DNA from: an uncultured Clostridia bacterium
Lineage (GTDB): Bacteria; Bacillota; Clostridia; Saccharofermentanales; Saccharofermentanaceae
Reading direction: 5' to 3'
Assembly: GCA_946545505.1 (NCBI GenBank)
Contig: CAMNNN010000049.1
Span: forward strand, 1 to 9,074
Length of the DNA stretch: 9,074 bases
Numbering within the stretch: the first letter of the stretch is position 1; each line of letters starts with the position of its first letter. This document shows positions 1 through 5,155 of the stretch, piece by piece. The notes below the pieces were generated by a model. The model made no database searches, had not been told where the DNA came from, and was given only the letters and a program-made list of their open reading frames with translations. The translations under genes and the position numbers were made by a program.

Positions 1-673
1 TCAGCGCCGAGAGTCTTCCGGTCTGCGTCTTGATGTCGTTGACCCACTCGTTGTCATCACCTAATTCCGTAATCAGAACATCGGCGTCCGCATTAATAAT
101 CGCGAGCGGAGTCTTCAGTTCATGTCCCGCGTCGGTTATGAATCTTTTCTGCTTCTCGTAACTTTCCGCCACAGGTCTTACAGCCCTTCCGGACACGATC
201 ACGGCACCTATACTCACAAGTGCGAGACAGGCAAGCGAGAGCATTACGCTTGATGTAAGAAAGTTTCTGAAGTTCTGAAGCCCCATCCTGCAGTCCACGA
301 GAACCACCGATGTCCCGCTGTCCGAAGTCGTGCGGCTGTATCTGAAGTCCCCTATGAACCCGCGGTCACGGCTCCCGTTCAGGACCGTCCTCGCATACTC
401 CTCCATGCTCTCGTTGGCATATATGCTGTTCCAGGATGTGAACGATTCTATAAGGTTGCCGTCACTATCGTAGACCGCGGAGAAGACTTCGGACCGGGGG
501 CGCGGCATCTGCGGCATCGCGGCGGGACGGGTGTACATATCAAGTTCGCGGTCACTGTCGGCCACCACACGGCGGTAGTTGACAACGTTAATGGTGCCGA
601 TGAGCACAACCAGGATCAGCAGCGCGGAAAGTATCACCGTGAGGGCAAATCTGAATCTCAGTTTTCTTATCAC
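1..673 (-). CDS. Sensor histidine kinase, N-terminal 224 residues (3' end cut by window)
   Basis: Membrane sensor kinase that would phosphorylate the response regulator encoded just upstream. The visible part has transmembrane helix 1 at about residues 9-31, an extracytoplasmic segment of about 105 residues (Met/Pro/Arg-rich near residues 49-60), helix 2 at about 138-161, and then the dimerisation/phosphoacceptor helix with motif DAGHELKTPL, where H184 is the phosphorylated residue. Little or no HAMP domain fits between helix 2 and the H-box: only about 16 residues separate them. The start is a GTG whose last two bases overlap the TGA stop of the regulator (GTGA, 4-nt overlap), which indicates translational coupling. 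No good Shine-Dalgarno precedes it, in keeping with coupling. The catalytic ATPase domain lies outside the window. The family call is secure; the signal sensed is unknown. Confidence 0.93.
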   Translation of the reverse strand, partial: MIRKLRFRFALTVILSALLILVVLIGTINVVNYRRVVADSDRELDMYTRPAAMPQMPRPRSEVFSAVYDSDGNLIESFTSWNSIYANESMEEYARTVLNGSRDRGFIGDFRYSRTTSDSGTSVVLVDCRMGLQNFRNFLTSSVMLSLACLALVSIGAVIVSGRAVRPVAESYEKQKRFITDAGHELKTPLAIINADADVLITELGDDNEWVNDIKTQTGRLSAL

Positions 674-1353
674 TTTTCCGCACCGTCCTGTTCCAGAGTG
701 TAGCCCGCATTGCGGACTGCCTTTATCTTAACGTCGGCACCGACCTGAGTAAGCTTCCTTCGCAGGTACGACAGGTTCGTCCACACTATGCTGATGTCGC
801 CGTCGAAGTCCAGCCCCCACACCTTGTCGAAAAGCTTCTCGGAAGACATAAGTACTCCGGGATTCATGAGAAGATACTCCAGAAGCTGGAATTCCTTCGC
901 GTGAAGCCGAACGCTTCCGCCGGGGCCTTTAAGCTCGAAGCTTGCGCGGTCCAGTGTGATGTTGCCGTATCTTAATGTGTTGTCTGCCGAAGAAGAAGCC
1001 GTCCTTGTGAGTGCTCTTATTCTCGCGAGAAGTTCACGGCTCTCGAAGGGCTTGGTCAGGTAATCGTTCGCGCCGAGATCCAGGCCCTCGACTTTATCGT
1101 CGGTCTGTGACTTAGCCGTGAGCATCATGACAGGTATCGTGATCCCCTTGGCGCGTATTCTTCTGACCACTTCGAACCCGTCCATCTTCGGCATCATGAC
1201 GTCGAGGATAACGAGATCGTAATCGCCTGTCAGAATATATGAAAGCGCCTCCTCCCCGTCAAAGACCGCGTCGACCGAGTAGTTATTCTTAGTGAGAATA
1301 ACCGTCAGAGCTTTGGACATGGACTTCTCATCTTCGGCAAGGAGGATGCGCAT
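670..1353 (-). CDS. OmpR/PhoB-family DNA-binding response regulator
   Basis: A 227-residue two-component regulator. The receiver domain (about 1-115) shows the acidic pocket E7/D8, phosphoacceptor D51 in LVILDVMMPKMDG, conserved T79 and K101 in the TKPF motif. A winged-helix output domain follows at about 128-222, with recognition-helix region SIVWTNLSYLRRKL and the C-terminal hairpin RNAGYTL. The reading frame stays open upstream to 1488, but MRILLAEDE at 1353 is the true family N-terminus and is preceded by GAAGG six bases away, so the longer start is rejected. It lies 34 bp downstream of the small lipoprotein gene and overlaps the kinase gene by 4 nt, so lipoprotein, regulator and kinase probably form one transcript. 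Target genes cannot be read from the sequence. Confidence 0.95.
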   Translation of the reverse strand: MRILLAEDEKSMSKALTVILTKNNYSVDAVFDGEEALSYILTGDYDLVILDVMMPKMDGFEVVRRIRAKGITIPVMMLTAKSQTDDKVEGLDLGANDYLTKPFESRELLARIRALTRTASSSADNTLRYGNITLDRASFELKGPGGSVRLHAKEFQLLEYLLMNPGVLMSSEKLFDKVWGLDFDGDISIVWTNLSYLRRKLTQVGADVKIKAVRNAGYTLEQDGAEK

Positions 1354-1387
1354 GTGTAACCTTCTTTCAGTGTGATAATTTATTATC

Positions 1388-1651
1388 TCACATTTCTTCA
1401 GGGAGTTCGGGCGGAGTCTCGCCGTCCGAAGTCTCGCCCGTGATCTCATAAGTTCCGCCTGCGTCGATTGTGACCGTTCCCGATTCATCGCTTAATTCGA
1501 TAGTCTCATCAGCGGTGATCTGTTCAGTCTCCACCGCTGTGTCTTCAGGCGCTGTCTGCTCCGTTCTTGCCATACACCCGGCGATCCCCACTGCGAATGC
1601 TGCCGTGAGTATCAGTGATATAGCTTTGTCAGTTGATCTTAAGTCTTCCAT
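1388..1651 (-). CDS. Very small lipoprotein with a fragment resembling the start of a DUF4353-type carbohydrate-binding domain
   Basis: An 87-residue exported lipoprotein. A hydrophobic signal segment (about 10-25) ends in the lipobox IAGC, so C26 should be lipidated and the rest anchored outside the membrane. Residues 27-50 are an acidic, Thr/Glu-rich linker. Residues about 50-75 (ETIELSDESGTVTIDAGGTY onward) recall the first beta strands of DUF4353/'carbohydrate-binding domain-containing' proteins of Clostridia. The protein then stops after a Pro/Glu-rich tail, DGETPPELPEEM, that recalls the Pro-rich tails of those proteins. Full-length family members are several hundred residues, so this looks internally deleted, or else a genuine mini-version. 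The domain resemblance is from memory and needs a profile search. An AGGGG ribosome site lies about 9 nt before the ATG. The regulator/kinase pair directly downstream suggests an accessory or sensory role (inference). Confidence 0.75.
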   Translation of the reverse strand: MEDLRSTDKAISLILTAAFAVGIAGCMARTEQTAPEDTAVETEQITADETIELSDESGTVTIDAGGTYEITGETSDGETPPELPEEM

Positions 1652-1699
1652 TGAGGTGTACCCCTTCTCTTAGCTTAAGACCATTATGAAGGGCTTACC

Positions 1700-2335
1700 T
1701 TAAATCAACTTTAAAGGCTCACTATAGTCGTCGACGTCAAACTTTCTGTCCTTATAGTAGTAGTCGCGGTCCTCTTCCGTGATGTAGCGGATGACCTTCG
1801 CAGGGTTGCCTGCCGCGATCGCATTCGCGGGGATGTCCTTGGTTACTACCGCGCCCGCACCGATGACCGCATTATCGCCGATAGTTACGCCGGGCAGAAC
1901 GATCACGCCGCCTCCGAGCCAGACATTGTCGCCGATGGTTATGTCGATGCCGTACTCATATCCGGAATTTCTTGAATCCGGGTGCACCGGATGCCCCGCC
2001 GTGTATAGGCCTACATTCGGCGCGATCTGCACATTATTGCCGATCTTAACCTTGCCTACGTCAAGCACGACGAAGTTGTAGTTCGCGAAGAAATTATCTC
2101 CGATCTCAATGTTGTATCCGTAGTCGCAGTGGAAGGGCTTCTCGATAATAAAGAACCCGCTGCCGGCCTTACCGAGGATCTCCTCCTTCAAGTACTTAAG
2201 CGACTCCTCCTCCTGATCGGGGGACATGTTATTGAACTTATATATCTTCTTTCTGCACTCGTTTCTGTCCTCTGCAAGCCCGTCCATCCAGGCTTTGTAC
2301 GGAAGATTCGCCGCCATTCGCTCTTTCATGTTCAT
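1700..2335 (-). CDS. Maltose/galactoside O-acetyltransferase family enzyme (left-handed beta-helix)
   Basis: A cytoplasmic acetyl-CoA-dependent sugar O-acetyltransferase of 211 residues, close to the usual length of the Maa/LacA family. The N-terminal cap helix region carries MAANLPYKAWMDGL at about 7-20. Hexapeptide repeats (IGDN, IGNN, VTIGDNAVIGAGAVV) form the left-handed beta helix from about 75 to 185. The catalytic histidine is in YTAGHP at H115, the same number as in LacA. The C-terminal GNPAKVIR is the classical family signature. Three possible starts are available (GTG at 2344, ATG at 2335, ATG at 2329). The ATG at 2335 sits 7 nt from a perfect GGAGGT, whereas the GTG overlaps that Shine-Dalgarno, so 2335 is chosen. 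It lies 104 bp after the oxidoreductase stop, separated by a foldback repeat. The natural acceptor sugar is not evident. Confidence 0.93.
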   Translation of the reverse strand: MNMKERMAANLPYKAWMDGLAEDRNECRKKIYKFNNMSPDQEEESLKYLKEEILGKAGSGFFIIEKPFHCDYGYNIEIGDNFFANYNFVVLDVGKVKIGNNVQIAPNVGLYTAGHPVHPDSRNSGYEYGIDITIGDNVWLGGGVIVLPGVTIGDNAVIGAGAVVTKDIPANAIAAGNPAKVIRYITEEDRDYYYKDRKFDVDDYSEPLKLI

Positions 2336-2342
2336 GTGAAGC

Positions 2343-2348
2343 ACCTCC
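2343..2348 (-). promoter_or_regulatory. Ribosome binding site that fixes the acetyltransferase start
   Basis: GGAGGT on the minus strand, 7 nt before the ATG at 2335. The upstream in-frame GTG at 2344-2342 overlaps this site and so cannot be served by it. Confidence 0.8.
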
Positions 2349-2369
2349 GATGGGTATTTAGGTTAGTAT

Positions 2370-2446
2370 AGCGTAAACACCTATCGTGAAGCGACTTCCG
2401 CACAAGCGGAGCGCGGAAAACTCGTGCGAACGATAGTGGTTACGCT
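2370..2446. repeat. 77-nt imperfect foldback (long inverted repeat) between oxidoreductase and acetyltransferase
   Basis: Outer arms at 2370-2387 and 2430-2446 pair almost completely (GCGTAA, then CTATCGT against ACGATAG, then TTACGC, with one mismatch and one bulge). Inside, TTCCGC at 2396-2401 pairs with GCGGAA at 2413-2418, and TCCGC-ACAA-GCGGA at 2397-2410 offers an alternative tetraloop hairpin. The right arm covers the stop codon and last codon of the oxidoreductase gene. No T-tract follows on either side, so it is not a standard terminator. It resembles palindromic intergenic repeats (REP/MITE-like) or an mRNA-stability hairpin. A TATACT sequence (minus strand, 2370-2365) directly beyond it could be a -10 for the acetyltransferase, but no good -35 is present. 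Confidence 0.6.
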
Positions 2447-3159
2447 CTCCAGGGCCTGGCGGAATCCAGCCAGCCGTTTGCCTTCCAGTACTTGAAGTCC
2501 GTATACTCCGGGTTCTGTTTGCCAAGCCCGGTCTGCATCATCCTGACCATATAGAACTTTAACTTGGCAGGAAGGCGTGTGCGTGCGGGTCTGCTGTAAT
2601 CGATGGCGGCTGCTCTTCGCGCGGCAGCCTGAACCTTCGCCGTCATGGCAGCCGTCTTCTTGGCGGGTATCTTGTTCCAGTCGATCTCGCTCATGAGCTT
2701 GAAGCTGACGCACCTGATGTCGCTTACACCCCACCATGACAGACTGTCCCTGATGTCCTTGGCTGTTGACTTCTCGCCCGCACCCAGACACTGCGTTATG
2801 ATGACAGCGCGTTTACCGAACATCTCCTTCGCAGGACGGTGCGGCATCCAGCGGTACCCGAAATGATCGAGCATCGCCTTCATGGCCCCCGTGCAGTGGA
2901 ATACATATGCGGGCGAAGTGAACACCAGAAGGTCCGCCTCGAGAAGTGCAGTCTCAATTCTTTTTACATACTCCGCGTCCTTGCAGGCGCCCGCATTATC
3001 GCGGAAGCACTGTGTGCAGCCGATGCAGAAGCCGGGCAGATCACGGGGCAGATAGAATTCCGTGATCTCGGCACTGCTTCTGAACTGCTCAAGGAAAATC
3101 TCCTTAAGTCTGTATGTAACGCCCTTCTTCTCAGTTCCGTTTATAACCGTGATCTTCAT
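2440..3159 (-). CDS. Flavodoxin-fold NAD(P)H-dependent (iron-sulfur) flavoprotein oxidoreductase
   Basis: A 239-residue cytoplasmic FMN-dependent oxidoreductase. The N-terminal beta strand and phosphate-loop region MKITVINGTEKKG matches the flavodoxin-like fold. A four-cysteine cluster C45-x2-C48-x2-C51-x7-C59 fits the compact CX2CX2CX4-7C spacing known from iron-sulfur flavoproteins (Isf) and related reductases, so a [4Fe-4S] cluster is plausible. SPAYVFHCTGAMKAMLDHFG (about 82-101) is the conserved FMN-proximal loop and helix of the family. The C-terminal 60 residues are basic, then Trp/Tyr-rich (FKYWKANGWL), and are less familiar. Its ATG overlaps the TetR stop by 4 nt (ATGA), with GGGAGG 8 nt upstream inside the tetR coding sequence, so the two are co-transcribed and coupled. 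TetR-plus-reductase pairs of this kind often answer electrophilic or redox stress. The substrate is unknown. Confidence 0.88.
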   Translation of the reverse strand: MKITVINGTEKKGVTYRLKEIFLEQFRSSAEITEFYLPRDLPGFCIGCTQCFRDNAGACKDAEYVKRIETALLEADLLVFTSPAYVFHCTGAMKAMLDHFGYRWMPHRPAKEMFGKRAVIITQCLGAGEKSTAKDIRDSLSWWGVSDIRCVSFKLMSEIDWNKIPAKKTAAMTAKVQAAARRAAAIDYSRPARTRLPAKLKFYMVRMMQTGLGKQNPEYTDFKYWKANGWLDSARPWRA

Positions 3160-3776
3160 GCTATCGTCCTCCCGTATATTCTGTCGAATTGTCTTAAGTG
3201 TTCCTCAAGCATCTTGAGCGCTTCCTTCTCACGTTCCGGCTCGCGGTCACATACCGTAAGCAGAAGGTAGATCGGCGCGTAGAAGTGCAGTGTCATGATG
3301 GGAACGTTGTCAGTAACAAGCACGCCCTGCGACACCATGAGGCCCAGAAGCATCCCCTGGTAACTTAAGGGCATTTCGAAATACTGCTGCTGGTAAACGT
3401 GTGCGAGCTCCTTGTCATGGAACTGCTCGATCGTCAGCATCTTCCTGAATCTCTTGGTGTAATCGTCGTGCAGATAATAAAGGAACAGACTCTTGCCGAG
3501 CTCGATCATGCTGTCCTCATTCATGTTCTTGTAGATGGCAGCGTCGGCAGTCGGATCCATCCCGCTGATGTTGAGACTTCCCGCCTGTTCCATGAAGCGG
3601 CTGTTCATCTCATCGATGATGGCATCGAAGATCGCCTGTTTATTCTTATAGTGTTTATACAGTGAAGGGGCCTTGATGCCGACGCGCTCAGCGATGTCGT
3701 TAACGAAGACATTGGCGTAACCTTTCTCGGAGAAAAGTGTCAGCGCCTCATCAAGTATTCTGTGTTTTGTATCCAT
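3156..3776 (-). CDS. TetR/AcrR-family transcriptional repressor
   Basis: A 206-residue one-component regulator. The TetR_N domain occupies about 1-60: RILDEALTLFSEKGY, then the helix-turn-helix VNDIAERVGIKAPSLYKHYK at about 25-44, then the helix-4 residues NKQAIFDAI. The C-terminal ligand-binding part (about 65-206) is helical and not matched to a known subfamily. It is the first gene of the operon with the flavoprotein oxidoreductase. Two identical-format palindromes sit over its promoter, so it very likely represses its own transcript. The start at 3776 is the TetR family N-terminus (MDTKHRILDEAL) and has GGAG about 9 nt upstream, a weak site adjoining operator 1. The inducer is not visible. 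Confidence 0.93.
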   Translation of the reverse strand: MDTKHRILDEALTLFSEKGYANVFVNDIAERVGIKAPSLYKHYKNKQAIFDAIIDEMNSRFMEQAGSLNISGMDPTADAAIYKNMNEDSMIELGKSLFLYYLHDDYTKRFRKMLTIEQFHDKELAHVYQQQYFEMPLSYQGMLLGLMVSQGVLVTDNVPIMTLHFYAPIYLLLTVCDREPEREKEALKMLEEHLRQFDRIYGRTIA

Positions 3777-3789
3777 GACAGTACACTCC

Positions 3790-3807
3790 GGCTAATTTGT
3801 ATTAGCC
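3790..3807. promoter_or_regulatory. TetR operator 1, covering the transcription start
   Basis: GGCTAAT-TTGT-ATTAGCC, a perfect inverted repeat with 7-bp arms. The core format GCTAAT-N4-ATTAGC is shared with operator 2. It lies just downstream of the -10 box, over the expected start site. Binding here by the adjacent TetR protein is inferred from position and symmetry. Confidence 0.8.
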
Positions 3808-3809
3808 AG

Positions 3810-3838
3810 ATTATAAGCTAATTAGAATTAGCCGTCAA
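3810..3838 (-). promoter_or_regulatory. Sigma-A type promoter of the tetR-oxidoreductase operon
   Basis: On the minus strand TTGACG (3838-3833) is followed by a 17-bp spacer and a perfect TATAAT (3815-3810). The expected transcription start is near 3803, which gives a leader of about 27 nt before the ATG at 3776. The spacer consists almost entirely of operator 2. Confidence 0.85.
3817..3832. promoter_or_regulatory. TetR operator 2, inside the -35/-10 spacer
   Basis: GCTAATT-AG-AATTAGC, a perfect 16-bp inverted repeat with the same GCTAAT-N4-ATTAGC core as operator 1. Core centres are 26 bp apart. It fills 16 of the 17 spacer bases between TTGACG and TATAAT, so an occupied site would block RNA polymerase. 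Confidence 0.8.
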
Positions 3839-3864
3839 GTGTCTGTTGACAAAAAGACAGAGAA

Positions 3865-4899
3865 TTACAGGACTTCTCTTAAGCCTTCCTTGAGCTTCAC
3901 ATTCTTCATGTCGGAGATCCCGTAATCCATACCCTTATAATTCCACAGCGCACTGCCGATACCGTACTTATGGAATGTCGCATGAATATCGCGGATCCAG
4001 CGGAGCGCATCTTCCCTGTCTGCCAGATCGATAACTCCGTGCTCACCGCAGTAAAGGGGAATGTTATTAGCCTTAGCTTTCTCGATCGCGGGTGTGAAGA
4101 TGTCCTCGAAGAACTTAGGCCCGATCTCACTTATGCCATCTTCGAAGATCGCGCCGGCAAGATCCTTGGAAAGCTCCGTTGATGCCTTCTGATACTCTTC
4201 AAGTGTCTTAGGATATCCGATACGGAAATCTGCGGGCATATAGTCAACCCAGTGCGCACCCTGATGTGTAAATACCATAGGCTCGTAGCAGTGGAAGTTA
4301 TATACGATATGATCGTCGAGAGGGAAATCAAGAAGCGCGATAGTTCCGACGGAGTTATAGCAAACGCCTCCGATAACAAGATATGTGTCGGGAGCCAGAG
4401 CTCTCATACGCTCTACATACTTGCACAGAAGCTTATTCCATGCGTCGGCCACTTCATACATAACAACTTCATTCAGCGGCTCGAAAGCAACCGATGAAGA
4501 ATACTTCGCGAATCTTACGGCAATCTGCTCCCACAGCTTCAGGAATCTTTCCTGATCTTTCTCGTTATAGAAGAACTGCTTCTTGTCGTCTTTCTTCAGA
4601 GGATCGAAGGAATAACCATAGCACTCATGAAGGTCGATGATCATGTTAAGGCCGTACTTCTCACACCACTGCCTGCACATCTCGAGATAGGCGAATCCGT
4701 CTTCCCTGACGTTACCGGCCTCGTCCTCTAGAACGATATAGTCTACGGGACAGCGCACATGATCGAAGCCGAACTCCTTGATGTTTCTGATATCTTCTTC
4801 AGTTATATAAGAGTCGAAGTGAGCCTTATCATACTTTCTGAACTGAGATATCCATCCGCCAAGGTTAACACCCTTCTGAAATCCTTCGAACTTACGCAT
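3865..4899 (-). CDS. Glycoside hydrolase family 5 (cellulase-like), cytoplasmic
   Basis: A 344-residue (beta/alpha)8-barrel retaining glycosidase. Family marks in order: N-terminal KGVNLGGW (9-16), conserved R49 in HVRCP, H91 in IDLHE, acid/base E144 in the EPLNE motif (140-144), H203 in NFHCYEP, nucleophile E286 in YCGEHGV, and late-barrel W319 in ALWNYKG. The single catalytic domain is complete. There is no signal peptide, membrane segment or carbohydrate-binding module, so it should act inside the cell on imported oligosaccharides (inference). The exact GH5 subfamily and linkage (beta-1,4 or beta-1,3 glucan, mannan) cannot be settled by eye. The start is fixed by GGAGG 7 nt before the ATG. 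Its stop lies about 27 bp before the tetR -35 with no convincing terminator between, so read-through into the tetR operon is possible. Confidence 0.92.
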   Translation of the reverse strand: MRKFEGFQKGVNLGGWISQFRKYDKAHFDSYITEEDIRNIKEFGFDHVRCPVDYIVLEDEAGNVREDGFAYLEMCRQWCEKYGLNMIIDLHECYGYSFDPLKKDDKKQFFYNEKDQERFLKLWEQIAVRFAKYSSSVAFEPLNEVVMYEVADAWNKLLCKYVERMRALAPDTYLVIGGVCYNSVGTIALLDFPLDDHIVYNFHCYEPMVFTHQGAHWVDYMPADFRIGYPKTLEEYQKASTELSKDLAGAIFEDGISEIGPKFFEDIFTPAIEKAKANNIPLYCGEHGVIDLADREDALRWIRDIHATFHKYGIGSALWNYKGMDYGISDMKNVKLKEGLREVL

Positions 4900-4968
4900 G
4901 CGTCATCCTCCGTAAAAATAGTCAATCAGGCGGAAGAATATTAACATATACCCCCTACAGATAATAAG

Positions 4969-5124
4969 GTGGCAAATCAAACAATAAAAAGCCGACAATT
5001 ACGACCCCGGATGTTCATTAAGCGACACAACCGGCAGACTCTGTCCGATAAGCGACAGACAGGGCATTATCTGCTCATTGGTTCCGTTCCTGATCCATGG
5101 CAACATAAAGCCACGATAGGTTAA
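4969..5124 (+). CDS. Doubtful 51-codon ORF across the 30-bp repeats
   Basis: An open frame beginning with GTG (with an internal ATG at 5011) runs through the 30-bp repeats and stops 31 nt before the DUF4214 start codon. Because 30 bp equals ten codons, the repeats would encode KRHNRQTLSD followed by KRQTGHYLLI. No well-spaced Shine-Dalgarno precedes either start, and no family is recognised. It is listed only because the repeat keeps the frame; a non-coding regulatory region is more likely. Confidence 0.12.
   Translation: MANQTIKSRQLRPRMFIKRHNRQTLSDKRQTGHYLLIGSVPDPWQHKATIG
4989..5078 (+). repeat. Three degenerate 30-bp tandem repeats upstream of the DUF4214 gene
   Basis: Units at 4989-5018, 5019-5048 and 5049-5078. 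Units 2 and 3 share the first nine bases (TAAGCGACA) and agree at 19 of 30 positions by hand count. Units 1 and 3 agree at 15 and units 1 and 2 at 13. CGACA recurs at the same phase in all three (4993, 5023, 5053). A small hairpin, CTGTC-CGATAAGC-GACAG (5041-5058), spans the unit 2/3 junction. The exact 30-bp period, about three helical turns, would place bound proteins on one DNA face. Confidence 0.55.
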
Positions 5125-5155
5125 ACAAACTAATCGAATTAAGGAGGAAACTACA

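Larger units (their letters stand above)
4900..5155. other. Divergent intergenic region between GH5 and DUF4214 genes
   Basis: A 256-bp region from which both genes are transcribed outward. It contains the GH5 ribosome site (minus-strand GGAGG, 4911-4907), the 30-bp repeats, a bulged hairpin CGATAG/CTAATCG near 5113-5135, and the strong DUF4214 ribosome site AAGGAGG (5141-5147, 8 nt before ATG). Only weak promoter matches are seen: for GH5, AT-rich TTAATAT-like sequence near 4938-4945 on the minus strand; for DUF4214, TTGGTT at 5078 with CATAAA at 5104 and a 20-bp spacer. Neither is called. Confidence 0.5.

Noticed and set aside
1354..1488. 45-residue upstream extension of the response regulator frame
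   Set aside because: It overlaps the lipoprotein gene, has arginine-rich non-family sequence, and the ATG at 1353 has a proper ribosome site and the exact receiver-domain N-terminus.
1655..1720. Promoter for the lipoprotein/two-component unit (TTGATT and TAATGG on the minus strand)
   Set aside because: Both boxes are weak, spacing is 16 bp, and the -35 lies in the acetyltransferase stop region; read-through from the upstream gene explains expression equally well.
2381..2791. Minus-strand frame of 136 codons overlapping the oxidoreductase gene
   Set aside because: Out-of-frame shadow of the oxidoreductase with low-complexity, non-family sequence.
3841..3862. TGTCT...AGACA hairpin as a terminator for the GH5 gene
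   Set aside because: Only about five pairs with a 10-nt loop and no T-tract on the minus strand after the stem; it lies just upstream of the tetR -35.
5111..5122. CACGATAGGT shared between the DUF4214 leader and one arm of the foldback at 2370-2446, as a second repeat copy
   Set aside because: The identity covers only ten bases and the flanks do not match; one such chance match is expected in a window of this size.
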